A DNA stretch of 64,000 bases from contig JAPZUC010000011.1 of assembly GCA_027533455.1 (NCBI GenBank), positions 1 through 64,000 of the forward strand. Direction: 5' to 3'. Source of the stretch: Porphyrobacter sp. (GTDB taxonomy: Bacteria; Pseudomonadota; Alphaproteobacteria; Sphingomonadales; Sphingomonadaceae). Below are positions 38,802 through 47,159 of the stretch, one piece after another (positions within the stretch are counted from its first letter, which is position 1; every line of letters begins with the position of its first letter). A program made the position numbers and the translations under genes. Under the pieces are notes generated by a model. The model worked only from the letters and a program-made list of their open reading frames with translations. It did not search any database and had not been told where the DNA came from.

Positions 38802-39845
38802 TCAGTTCCAGCGCGCGGCGTTGTAAAGCTCGACCGCGCGGGCCTCATGCTTGCCGATCTCGGCTGCGGGCAGCGTATCCGCCTTGAACGTGCCGAGCGC
38901 TTCCACGGCAGAGGTCGGCGCGACGCCCTTGGCCGCCGGATATTCGTTGTTGTCGCCCGCGAGATACTTCTGCGCGCTTTCCGACGACAGGTATTCGAGG
39001 AACTTCACCGCATTGGCGCGGTTGGGCGCGGTCTTCACCACGCCTGCGCCGCTCATGTTGACATGCGTGCCGGTGGTCGCCTGATTGGGGAAGATGATGC
39101 CGATGGCGTCCAGAACCTTGCGCTTTTCCGGCGTGTCGAAGCGGGCGAGGTAATAGGTGTTGACCAGCGAGATGTCGCACTCGCCCGCCGCAACCGCCTC
39201 GATGTTCGACATGTCGTTGCCCTGCGGCGCGCGGGCGAAGTTTGCGACGACGCCCTTGGCCCAGGCGCCCGCCGCAGCCTCGCCATCATGCGCGATCATG
39301 CTCGCGAGCAGCGCGATGTTGTAGACGCTGGAGGACGAGCGCATGCAGATGCGGCCCTTGAATTCGGGCTTGGCGAGATCCTGATAGGTTGCCAGCCCGG
39401 CGGGCTTGCCCTTGGCCTTGTTGTAGATGACGATCCGCGCCCGGGTAGTGAGCGCGATCCAGCGGTTCTGGGGATCGCGCAGATTCTCGGGGATGCGTTC
39501 CGACAGGATTTTCGATTCGACCGGCGCGAGGATGCCCGCCTCCTCGGCACGCCACAGGCGGCCCGCGTCCACGGTAATGAACAGGTCTGCGGGGCTGTAT
39601 TCGCCCTCGGCCGCGATCCGCTCGATCAGGGCGTCGGCATCGGCCTCGATGCGGTTGACCTTGACGCCGGTTTCGCGGGTGAAATCCTCGTAGAGCGCCA
39701 GATCGGTGTCGTAGTGGCGCGCGGAATAGACGTTGATCTCACCGGTGACAGGAACGGCCTCGCGCTTGCTGTCGTCCGTCTGGGTGCAGGCGGCAAGCAT
39801 GCCGAGGCTGACGCTGGCGAGGGCGGCGAGGAACAGTTTCTTCAT
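38802..39845 (-). CDS. fbpA: Iron(III) ABC transporter substrate-binding lipoprotein
   Basis: A 347-residue periplasmic binding protein of the FbpA/AfuA family. ATG at 39845 gives MKKLFLAALASVSLGMLAAC, a lipobox with Cys at residue 20. The mature part starts INVYSARHYDTDLALYEDF, with the Fe-ligand style Tyr pair VNTYYLARFD (about residue 225) and the SGAGVVKTAPN segment. It binds ferric iron and delivers it to the permease. A Fur-box-like palindrome lies about 25 bp upstream of the ATG. The ATP-binding gene is 73 bp upstream in the same direction; the permease is on the other strand. Confidence 0.92.
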   Translation of the reverse strand: MKKLFLAALASVSLGMLAACTQTDDSKREAVPVTGEINVYSARHYDTDLALYEDFTRETGVKVNRIEADADALIERIAAEGEYSPADLFITVDAGRLWRAEEAGILAPVESKILSERIPENLRDPQNRWIALTTRARIVIYNKAKGKPAGLATYQDLAKPEFKGRICMRSSSSVYNIALLASMIAHDGEAAAGAWAKGVVANFARAPQGNDMSNIEAVAAGECDISLVNTYYLARFDTPEKRKVLDAIGIIFPNQATTGTHVNMSGAGVVKTAPNRANAVKFLEYLSSESAQKYLAGDNNEYPAAKGVAPTSAVEALGTFKADTLPAAEIGKHEARAVELYNAARWN

Positions 39846-39869
39846 GGGGAGAGGCTTTCGCATGGGTAA

Positions 39870-39886
39870 TTGCGAATGACTTGCAA
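39870..39886 (-). promoter_or_regulatory. Fur-box-like palindrome upstream of fbpA
   Basis: TTGCGAATGACTTGCAA is an imperfect dyad with perfect TTGC/GCAA ends, resembling the alphaproteobacterial iron-responsive site (TGCnAAT...TTGCA). It sits about 25 bases before the fbpA ATG, in the gap between fbpC and fbpA. Confidence 0.55.
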
Positions 39887-39918
39887 TATTATCGCGGTCT
39901 GCGCAAGGTCTAACTGCG

Positions 39919-40944
39919 TCAGGTCTGGAACCGCGGAAAGGCGCGCACGCTCTCGGAATCGGGAAGGACGCTGTAATGCTTGTCGGGATCGACACTGAAC
40001 GCCGTCTCGACCGTGATCGCCGCACCGTCCGCCCCATCGAGCAGCACGCGGCTCCTCGCGCCCAGCGGGTGCACATCGCGCACCCGCCCGCCGCGCATGT
40101 TGGGCACTGGGACCAGCCGGTCGGCCTGCACCAGCAGGTCGAGCAGCGGGGCATCGGGCAGTTCCCCGCCGACACTCGCCAGCGGCCACAGGCCGAAGGG
40201 GGTGTCGAGCCCCTCCTCCACCCGCCGCCCCGCGATCACCTGCGCGCCGCTGAAGATCGCGCCCACTGCGGCGGTGGCAGGGGCCTCGTGGAGTTCCTCA
40301 GGCGTGCCGAACTGGATGATGCGGCCTGCCTCCATCACCGCGATCCGGTCGGCGATATCGAGCGCTTCGGCAGGGTCGTGGGTAACCAGCACGACGGTCG
40401 CCCCTGCCTCGCGCAGCAGGATGCGACATTCGCGGCGCAAGCGGCGGCGCAGCACGATATCTACACTGGCGAACGGCTCGTCCATCAGCAGCACCTGCGG
40501 TTCAGGCGCCATCGCCCGGGCAAGCGCGGCGCGCTGCTGCTGGCCGCCCGAAAGCTCGTGCGGAAAGCGTGCGCCCATGTCTGCAAGGCCTACCTTGGCG
40601 AGCCACGCATCAGCCTCGCCGCGGCGCTCCTTCGGCAGGCCGAAAGCCACGTTTGCCGCCAGCGTCATATGCGGGAACAGCGCGCCATCCTGAAACACCA
40701 GCCCCACGGGCCGCGCTTCGGGAGGGGGGTTGTGCGCAGGCCCGGCCAACACCTCGCCGCTCAACACGATCTCGCCCTGCTGCACACGGAGCAGACCCGC
40801 CGCTAGGCCGAGCAGTGTTGACTTCCCGCAGCCCGACGCGCCAAGCAGGCAGGTGATCTCCCCTGTCGGTGCGCTAAAGGAAATGTCCTCCAGCGCCCGC
40901 ACCGCACCGTAAGCATGGGCAATATGACGAAATTCGAGGCTCAA
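39919..40944 (-). CDS. fbpC: Iron(III) ABC transporter ATP-binding protein
   Basis: A 341-residue FbpC/PotA-like ATPase. It starts at a TTG at 40944 (SLEFRHIAHAYGAVRALEDISF), which is where family similarity begins. Walker A LLGASGCGKSTLL (about residues 32-44), Q-loop LVFQDGALFPHM, signature LSGGQQQRAALARA (about 130-143), Walker B VLLMDEPFASVD and the switch His VTHDPAEAL. A TOBE-like C-terminal domain follows from about 235. It powers ferric iron import with the divergent permease gene. Its first base is shared with the permease ATG on the other strand, so both promoters must lie within coding DNA of the partner. Confidence 0.93.
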   Translation of the reverse strand: MSLEFRHIAHAYGAVRALEDISFSAPTGEITCLLGASGCGKSTLLGLAAGLLRVQQGEIVLSGEVLAGPAHNPPPEARPVGLVFQDGALFPHMTLAANVAFGLPKERRGEADAWLAKVGLADMGARFPHELSGGQQQRAALARAMAPEPQVLLMDEPFASVDIVLRRRLRRECRILLREAGATVVLVTHDPAEALDIADRIAVMEAGRIIQFGTPEELHEAPATAAVGAIFSGAQVIAGRRVEEGLDTPFGLWPLASVGGELPDAPLLDLLVQADRLVPVPNMRGGRVRDVHPLGARSRVLLDGADGAAITVETAFSVDPDKHYSVLPDSESVRAFPRFQT

Positions 40945-42641
40945 TGGCGCTGTCCGCAGATTTACCGGTGAGACGCCTTAGGCAAATTGCAGGGCGAACT
41001 GCAAGCGACGCGTCGGGCAGCGTAGGCGCCTGGACGCTCGCCGCACTGGCGATTGCCGCGCTGGTGGGCCTGCCGATTGCCGCGATCGCCTGGGCCGCAG
41101 TGTACGGCGGCGGGAGTGGCGAGACGCTGGGTGCCCTGGCTGACACGGTGCTCCCCACCTACATCGCCAACACGGGTCTGCTGATGCTGTGCGCGGGGAG
41201 CATTGCGGCCATCACGGGAACGGGCTGCGCATGGCTGGTCGCCGCCACGCGCTTTCCGGGCCGCCGTCTGCTGAGCTGGGCTCTGGTGCTGCCGCTGGCG
41301 CTGCCCGCCTATCTTGCCGCCTATATCTATGCCGCCATGCTGGACTTTGCAGGGCCGGTGCAGAGTGCCCTGCGCGCCGCGACGGGTTGGAGCGCGGGGG
41401 AATACTGGTTTCCCGACATCCGCTCGCTCGGCGGAGGGGCACTGGTGTTGGGCCTCGTGCTCTACCCCTATGTCTATCTGCTCGCTCGCACCGCCTTTGC
41501 TACCCAGAGCCTGACCCAGTTCCGCGCTGCCCGCAGTCTTGGCGCGGCCCCGGCGCGGGCGTTCTGGCGCGTTGCCCTGCCCGCCGCGCGCCCTGCGATC
41601 GCAGGCGGCCTCGCGCTGGTGCTGATGGAGGTGCTCGCCGATTTCGGCGTGGCCGAGTATTTCGCCATCCCCACCTTTTCGACCGGCATCTTCCGCAGCT
41701 GGCTGGCGATGGGCGACAAGGCAACCGCGCTGAAGCTCGCGGGCGTGATGCTGGTCTTCGTCATCGCGCTGGTCGCGTGGGAGGCGCAGACCCGTCGCGG
41801 GCGGAGTGACAGCCGCGACGGTCTGGCGAACCGGCGTGAGGAAGAGCCGCTGGTGCAGCTTTCCGCGTGGGGCAAGGCGCTGGCCTTGATCGCCTGCCTC
41901 GCGCCGGTGCTGCTCGGCTTCGTGATCCCCGCAGGCTATCTCGCATCCCTCGCCCTTACGCCGACCGCGCAAGGCGGAGCGGGAGATCTGGCAACCTATC
42001 TGCGCGGTAGCCTGTGGCTGGGGGCGGCCGCCGCGCTGGTGTGCCTTGCCGCCGCGCTGCTGCTGGCCTTTGCCCGCGCGCGTTCAGGCTCGCGCATCAC
42101 CGCCAGCGCGATCCGGCTGGCAACGCTGGGCTATGCCCTGCCCGGCGCGCTGCTGGCGGTGGGCCTGCTGGCGCCGCTCGGCCTGCTCGACCGGAGCCTC
42201 ACCGGCTTTGCCCGTGACAATCTCGGCTGGAGCGGCGGGCTGCTGCTTACAGGCACCAGCGCGGTGCTGGTCTATGCGCTGTCTGTGCGGTTCATGACGG
42301 TCGCCTACAACACTGTCAGCGGGGGCCATGCACGCATCCCGCCCGGCCTCGATGCCGCCGCGCGCAGCCTTGGCGCGGGGCCGGCGCGGGTGCTGGCCCG
42401 GATCTACGCCCCGCTGCTCGCCCCAAGCCTAGGCGGAGCAGCGGCGCTGGTATTCATCGACACTTTGCGCGAATTGCCCGCCACCCTGATCCTGCGCCCC
42501 TTCAACCTCGAAACGCTCGCCACCCGCACCTACCGTCTCGCCGGTGACGAGCGGCTGGTGGAGGCCGCGATCCCCGCGCTGATCCTGCTCGCGGCGGGCC
42601 TGCTGCCGGTGCTGGTGCTGAACCGTGTAGGCAAGCGCTAG
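40944..42641 (+). CDS. fbpB: Iron(III) ABC transporter permease
   Basis: A 565-residue permease with two fused 6-helix halves, as in FbpB/SfuB. Each half carries the EAA coupling loop: FRAARSLGAAPARAFWRVALPAARPAI (about residues 190-216) and LDAAARSLGAGPARVLARIYAPLLAPSL (about 468-495). The first half also has LLSWALVLPLALPAYLAAYIY and the FGVAEYFAIPTFSTGIFRSW segment, typical for iron permeases. It forms the inner-membrane path for ferric iron with FbpC and FbpA. The start ATG overlaps the fbpC start. It ends 70 bp before bchI and marks the left border of the photosynthesis cluster. Confidence 0.94.
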   Translation: MALSADLPVRRLRQIAGRTASDASGSVGAWTLAALAIAALVGLPIAAIAWAAVYGGGSGETLGALADTVLPTYIANTGLLMLCAGSIAAITGTGCAWLVAATRFPGRRLLSWALVLPLALPAYLAAYIYAAMLDFAGPVQSALRAATGWSAGEYWFPDIRSLGGGALVLGLVLYPYVYLLARTAFATQSLTQFRAARSLGAAPARAFWRVALPAARPAIAGGLALVLMEVLADFGVAEYFAIPTFSTGIFRSWLAMGDKATALKLAGVMLVFVIALVAWEAQTRRGRSDSRDGLANRREEEPLVQLSAWGKALALIACLAPVLLGFVIPAGYLASLALTPTAQGGAGDLATYLRGSLWLGAAAALVCLAAALLLAFARARSGSRITASAIRLATLGYALPGALLAVGLLAPLGLLDRSLTGFARDNLGWSGGLLLTGTSAVLVYALSVRFMTVAYNTVSGGHARIPPGLDAAARSLGAGPARVLARIYAPLLAPSLGGAAALVFIDTLRELPATLILRPFNLETLATRTYRLAGDERLVEAAIPALILLAAGLLPVLVLNRVGKR

Positions 42642-42711
42642 AAAAAACTGTCAGGCCACCTTGTCACTTAGCCTTGTCCAAACGCGCCCAAGCGTTCACA
42701 AGGTGCGCCAC

Positions 42712-43713
42712 ATGGCACGCTTCCCTTTCTCCGCAATCGTCGCTCAGGACGAGATGAAACTGGCCCTGCTGATAGCGGCGGTGGATCCGAGCATCGGCGG
42801 GGTCATGGTCTTCGGCGACCGCGGCACCGGCAAGAGCACCGCCGCGCGCGCGCTCGCCGGGCTGTTGCCGCCGATCATGGCCGCCGAGGGATGCCCTTAC
42901 GGCTGCTCCAAGGACGATCAGGCCCGCTACCCCGACGTTTGCGGCACCGGCAAAATGGTGAAACGCGCGGTGCCCTTCGTCGATATGCCGCTGGGCGCGA
43001 CCGAAGACCGCGTGATCGGAAGCCTCGATCTGGAACGCGCGCTGCGATCGGGCGAGAAGGCGTTTGAACCCGGCCTGCTTGCCAAGGCCCACCGTGGCTT
43101 CCTGTATATCGACGAGATCAACCTACTCGAAGACCATCTGGTCGACCTGCTGCTGGATGTGGCAGCTTCGGGCGAGAACGTGGTCGAGCGCGAGGGCCTC
43201 TCGGTCCGCCACCCGGCCAAATTCGTGCTGATCGGCAGCGGCAATCCCGAAGAGGGCGAGTTGCGCCCGCAATTGCTCGACCGCTTCGGGCTTTCCGTGG
43301 AAGTGCGCACGCCCAAGGATATCGAGGTGCGGATCGAGATCATGCGCCTCGTCGCCGCGAACGAGGCTGACCCGCAAGGCTTTGCCGCGCGCTGGGCCGA
43401 GGCGGACGAGACGATCCTGAAACGCGTCGCCAAGGGCAAGGCGCGCCTCGCCAAGCTGGCGCCGGGCGAGGATGTGCTGCGCGATGCCGCCGAGCTGTGC
43501 CTTGCGGTCGGCGCGGACGGGTTGCGCGGCGAACTGACCCTGATGCGCGCCGCCCGCGCGCTGGCGGCGCTGGACGGCGCAAAGAAGGTCACCCGCAAGC
43601 ATCTCATCGCCATCGCCCCTTCGGCACTGCGCCACCGGCTGCGGCGCGACGTGCTCGACGAGACGGGCTCCACCGTGCGTATCACCCGGGCGATTGCCGA
43701 GCTGTTCGGATGA
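42712..43713 (+). CDS. bchI: Magnesium chelatase subunit BchI
   Basis: A 333-residue AAA+ ATPase. Start at the ATG at 42712 (MARFPFSAIVAQDEMKLALLIAAV), the family N-terminus; the track's TTG start is too long. Walker A FGDRGTGKSTAARALAG (residues 34-50), Walker B FLYIDEINLLEDHLVDLLLD (about 129-148), sensor GSGNPEEGELRPQLLDRFGL. Subunit I hexamers with BchD drive Mg insertion into protoporphyrin IX, the first committed step of bacteriochlorophyll synthesis. It overlaps bchD as ATGA. First gene of the photosynthesis cluster here. Confidence 0.97.
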   Translation: MARFPFSAIVAQDEMKLALLIAAVDPSIGGVMVFGDRGTGKSTAARALAGLLPPIMAAEGCPYGCSKDDQARYPDVCGTGKMVKRAVPFVDMPLGATEDRVIGSLDLERALRSGEKAFEPGLLAKAHRGFLYIDEINLLEDHLVDLLLDVAASGENVVEREGLSVRHPAKFVLIGSGNPEEGELRPQLLDRFGLSVEVRTPKDIEVRIEIMRLVAANEADPQGFAARWAEADETILKRVAKGKARLAKLAPGEDVLRDAAELCLAVGADGLRGELTLMRAARALAALDGAKKVTRKHLIAIAPSALRHRLRRDVLDETGSTVRITRAIAELFG

Positions 43714-45395
43714 TCGCCGAGCCCGCCGACCCGCTGGAAGATGCGGTGCTGGCGGCGCGGCTGTTCGCTCTGGCGCCTGCCACCTTCAAGGGACTGACCC
43801 TGCGTGGGAACAGCCCCGCGCGCGAGGCGCTGGTCGCGGGTTTGCGCGAGATCCTTCCCCTGCGCCGCCTGCCCGGCCATGTCGATGACGAGCGCCTGCT
43901 GGGCGGGATCGATCTTGCCGCCAGCCTCTCTGCCGGTAAGCCTATCCGCCAGTCCGGCCTTATCGAGGAGGCGCGCGGCGGCGCACTGATCGCAGGGATG
44001 GCCGAAAGGATCGACGGCAGCATCGCCGGGCGGCTGGCGCAAGCGCTTGATGATGGTCAGACAGCACTCGTCCTGCTCGACGATGCGACCGAAACGGAAG
44101 AAGTCCCGCCCGCCAGCCTGACCGAACGCCTTGCCTTCGCCTGCGATCTGGCGGCTTCGCGGCGCTGGCAGCGAGTGGAACTGGCTCCGGCGGCAGGGGC
44201 GCTGGCAAACGTGACTCCGCTGGACGATGCAGCCCTGCGCGCACTCGCCGCCACGGCCGAGGCGCTCGGCGTCGATTCCTTGCGCGCATTGATCTTTGCA
44301 GGTGAGACTGCACTCGGGTTGGCGGCGCTAAGCGGGCGTCAGGCCGCCGACAAATCCGACCTATCCGGTGCCGTCCGCCTTGTGCTCGCTCCGCGCGCGA
44401 CACGCTTGCCACCGCAGGAACAGGAAGCCCTGCCGGAGGATCAGCCACCACCCCCCGAAGGTCAGCAGGACAATTCCGAGGACGCCGACCGCGATCAGCG
44501 GGAACCCGATCTCTCCGACATGATGATCGAGGCGGCCAAGGCGGCGATCCCGGCAGGGCTTCTCGAAAGCCTCGCCCAAGGCAAGGCCCCGTGCCGGTCG
44601 TCCAGCAGCGGCACCGGACAGAAGCGCAAGGCGGCAATGCGCGGCAAACCGCTGGGCGCACGGCCGGGGATGCCGCGCGGCGGGGCGAAGCTGGCCCTGA
44701 TCGACAGCTTGCGCGCCGCTGTGCCGTGGCAGGCGGTACGGCGCAGAGAGGCAGGCGCGGACCCCGACGCCCCGCTCATCATGCGCAAGGAAGACCTGCG
44801 CATCCGCCGCTTTGAAGAACGCGCTGCGCGGGTCACGATCTTTGCGGTCGACGCATCGGGATCGGCGGCGGCGGCGCGTCTGGCCGAGGCCAAGGGCGCG
44901 GTCGAGCTGATGCTGGGACAGGCCTATGTGACCCGATCAGAAGTCGCTCTGGTCGCATTCCGCGGCACGTCGGCCGAACTGCTGCTGCCCCCCACCCGCT
45001 CGCTCACCCGCGCACGGCGCACGCTGGCGGAACTGCCCGGCGGCGGGGGGACACCGCTCGCTCTCGGCCTCAACGCCGCGCGCGAGGTCGCCGAGGCGGT
45101 GATCGCGCGCGGACGTAGTGCCGCGCTCGTCATCCTGACCGATGGCCGCGCCAATATCGCAGCCGACGGCTCGCCCGGACGCCCGCAGGCCGCCGCCGAT
45201 GCCGAGGCTTCCGCCAAAGCCATCGCCGCACGCGGGATCGATGCGCTGGTGGTCGATATCTCCGCCCGCCCCGGCCCCGAGGGTGCAGCGCTGGCGAATG
45301 CCTTGGGCGGCCGCTTCCTTGCCCTCCCCCGCGCCGATGCGCGAATGCTGCAAGCCGCGATCAACGCTGTCCAGCCCACCGGCAAAGCGGCATGA
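43710..45395 (+). CDS. bchD: Magnesium chelatase subunit BchD
   Basis: A 561-residue subunit starting at the ATG overlapping the bchI stop. The N-terminal AAA-like half lacks intact Walker motifs, as usual for BchD. A central acidic/proline-rich hinge follows (EQEALPEDQPPPPEGQQDNSEDADRDQREPDLSDM, about residues 235-270). The C-terminal von Willebrand A integrin-I domain carries the MIDAS motif AVDASGSAAAARL (about 385-397) and LILTDGRANIA near 475. It bridges BchI and BchH in the chelatase. The track's 632-aa version extends into bchI. Confidence 0.96.
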   Translation: MIAEPADPLEDAVLAARLFALAPATFKGLTLRGNSPAREALVAGLREILPLRRLPGHVDDERLLGGIDLAASLSAGKPIRQSGLIEEARGGALIAGMAERIDGSIAGRLAQALDDGQTALVLLDDATETEEVPPASLTERLAFACDLAASRRWQRVELAPAAGALANVTPLDDAALRALAATAEALGVDSLRALIFAGETALGLAALSGRQAADKSDLSGAVRLVLAPRATRLPPQEQEALPEDQPPPPEGQQDNSEDADRDQREPDLSDMMIEAAKAAIPAGLLESLAQGKAPCRSSSSGTGQKRKAAMRGKPLGARPGMPRGGAKLALIDSLRAAVPWQAVRRREAGADPDAPLIMRKEDLRIRRFEERAARVTIFAVDASGSAAAARLAEAKGAVELMLGQAYVTRSEVALVAFRGTSAELLLPPTRSLTRARRTLAELPGGGGTPLALGLNAAREVAEAVIARGRSAALVILTDGRANIAADGSPGRPQAAADAEASAKAIAARGIDALVVDISARPGPEGAALANALGGRFLALPRADARMLQAAINAVQPTGKAA

Positions 45396-46273
45396 GCACG
45401 CTTGATTGGGGCCGCGAGGGGCTGATCTGGCCGCACCGAGAGGTGAGCGACTTCATCCAGACCGGCCGCGCCCGCTGGCACGTGCAGCGCATGGGTTCCG
45501 GCCCGCCGCTGTTGCTGCTCCATGGCACTGGCGCCTCGGTCCATTCGTGGCGCGGGTTGATGCCACTGCTGGCGCAAAGCCACGATGTGATCGCCTTCGA
45601 TCTTCCCCGCCACGCCTTCACCACTGGCCATGATGCCTATGCCATGAGCCTGCCTGCCATGGCGCGCGAGGTGGCCGCGCTGCTTAAGGTGCTTGAGGTG
45701 CAGCCCGCCGCCATTGTCGGCCACTCGGCGGGCGCGGCGATTGCGCTGCAACTGGCGCTCGATCACGCATACACCGGGCCGATCGTGGGCCTCAGCGCGG
45801 CGCTGCGTCCCTTTCCGGGCGCGATGGCGCAGATATTTCCCGCCATTGCCAAGTCACTCTTCGCGAACCCGCTGGTGCCCCGCCTTTTCACTGGCAGCAT
45901 CGACCTCGTCGGCGGAGCCGAGCGGTTCATGTGGCGATCGACCCATTCGCGGATCGAGCCTGCCGGCCTTGCCTGTTACCGCACCCTGCTGAAGCACCCC
46001 GGCCATGCGGGCGGCGCGCTGGCGATGATGGCGAACTGGGACTTGCCCGGCCTACGCGCGCGGATGAGCGAGGTTCGCAATCCCGTGCTGCTGCTCCACG
46101 GGCAGAACGACCCCGCCATTCCGCTCGACTGGGCGCGGGATGCGCAAGGCTGGCTTGCGTATGCGCGGCTGGACGTGCTGCCCGGTCTGGGCCATCTTGC
46201 CCACGAGGAAGCGCCCGAAATCGCCGCAACGCGGATCGCCGCCTTCCTCGAACACGCGCGTCAGGAGAGCTAG
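45392..46273 (+). CDS. bchO: Alpha/beta hydrolase BchO
   Basis: A 293-residue alpha/beta-fold hydrolase in its standard place after bchD (ATGA overlap). Oxyanion region LLLLHGTGASVHSWRGLMPLL (about residues 38-58), nucleophile elbow VGHSAGAAIALQLAL (Ser about 115), late Asp in LLHGQNDPAIPL and His in GLGHLAHEEAPE. BchO is conserved in phototroph clusters and is thought to assist Mg-chelatase or porphyrin handling, but its reaction is not proven. The start MSTLDWGREGLIWPHREVS is the family form. Confidence 0.94.
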   Translation: MSTLDWGREGLIWPHREVSDFIQTGRARWHVQRMGSGPPLLLLHGTGASVHSWRGLMPLLAQSHDVIAFDLPRHAFTTGHDAYAMSLPAMAREVAALLKVLEVQPAAIVGHSAGAAIALQLALDHAYTGPIVGLSAALRPFPGAMAQIFPAIAKSLFANPLVPRLFTGSIDLVGGAERFMWRSTHSRIEPAGLACYRTLLKHPGHAGGALAMMANWDLPGLRARMSEVRNPVLLLHGQNDPAIPLDWARDAQGWLAYARLDVLPGLGHLAHEEAPEIAATRIAAFLEHARQES

Positions 46274-46277
46274 CGGC

Positions 46278-46436
46278 ATGAACTACGGCTGGATCGAGAT
46301 CGTGCTGTTCTATGGCGGTGCGATCAGCTTCGGCCTGTGGCAGTTCTGGAAGATGGACAGGATGCTGAAAAAGACGCGCGCCGAGAAGGCGGCGAAGGAC
46401 GCAACGGAGCGGGAAGATAACCCGCCTGCCGCCTAA
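46278..46436 (+). CDS. Small single-helix membrane protein downstream of bchO
   Basis: A 52-residue ORF starting 4 bp after bchO (MNYGWIEIVLFYGGAISFGLWQFWKMDRM). One transmembrane helix (about residues 6-24) is followed by a lysine/glutamate-rich cytoplasmic tail. Tight spacing and clean N-out/C-in charge layout argue that it is real. I believe short proteins of this type occur after bchO in related phototrophs but cannot check. Function unknown. Its TAA stop overlaps the TAG stop of the convergent tetR gene. Confidence 0.65.
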   Translation: MNYGWIEIVLFYGGAISFGLWQFWKMDRMLKKTRAEKAAKDATEREDNPPAA

Positions 46437-47023
46437 AGCCGCGCCGTGAACCGCCCCAGCAGCCGCAGCGTCTCGTAGGCGGAACCGGGCGGCGTGGTGC
46501 CTGCAAGTTCCAGCGACACTGCGCCATGGAGCGCCGACCAGATCAGCCCTTCCATCGCCCGCGCCTCGGCCTCGGCCATGCCAGCGCGGACAAGCCCGTC
46601 GCCATAAGCCGACAGCGTCGCCCGCGCGCGCGCCACCGCCCGGCCCAGCGGGATGTCGCCGCCATCCTCGTGCTGGTGGAGGTCGAACATGAGGCGGTAG
46701 GTGTTGGCGTTGGCGAGGGCGAAATCGATATAGGCGCGCCCCGCCGCCCCTGCCTTCGCGTCAGCGTCACCCGGGGTCGTCGCGTAGGCGTCTTCAAGCA
46801 GTACGGCGAAGCGTTCGAACCCCCGGATACGCACCGCGACAAGGATATCCTCACGGCTTGCGAAATAGCGATAGGGGGTCATCGGGCTCACACCGAGCGC
46901 GGCGGCGATCTGGCGCATCGAGACATTGTCCGCGCCGTTGCGGGCGAACAGCTCCGCCGCGACGTCGCACACCTTCGCCTTGAAGGCGCCAAGATCATCT
47001 TCGGTGAGCGGGCGAGACATCAA
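46433..47023 (-). CDS. TetR family transcriptional regulator
   Basis: A 196-residue TetR protein. Helix-turn-helix region VCDVAAELFARNGADNVSMRQIAAALGVSPMTPYRYFASREDILVAVR (about residues 17-65), then a C-terminal domain of the WHG type (YIDFALANANTYRLMFDLHQHED). It is divergent from the flavoprotein gene at 47160 with tandem TTACAGTGTAA sites between them, so it probably represses that gene and itself. Placed between bchO and crtC, but nothing shows it regulates photosynthesis genes. Start may be the first (47023) or second (47020) Met. Confidence 0.88.
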   Translation of the reverse strand: MMSRPLTEDDLGAFKAKVCDVAAELFARNGADNVSMRQIAAALGVSPMTPYRYFASREDILVAVRIRGFERFAVLLEDAYATTPGDADAKAGAAGRAYIDFALANANTYRLMFDLHQHEDGGDIPLGRAVARARATLSAYGDGLVRAGMAEAEARAMEGLIWSALHGAVSLELAGTTPPGSAYETLRLLGRFTARL

Positions 47024-47057
47024 GCAAGCCTATCCCTTCTCGCTTGACCTCGCAATC

Positions 47058-47081
47058 TTACAGTGTAAATTTACAGTGTAA
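47058..47081. promoter_or_regulatory. Tandem operator TTACAGTGTAA x2
   Basis: Two exact copies of the near-palindrome TTACAGTGTAA (47058-47068 and 47071-47081) sit 13 bp apart in the tetR/flavoprotein divergent gap, 35 bases upstream of tetR and 79 upstream of the flavoprotein ATG. Confidence 0.75.
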
Positions 47082-47159
47082 GCAACTATTCGATCCATTC
47101 TCTTGCGCGAGATGACGCAAGGGGCGAGGGAATGGCTTCACCGAATTGCGGGGAACTCC

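Noticed and set aside
42649-42666. PpsR site upstream of bchI
   Set aside because: TGT-N12-TCA has a mismatch in the essential right half-site; too weak to call.
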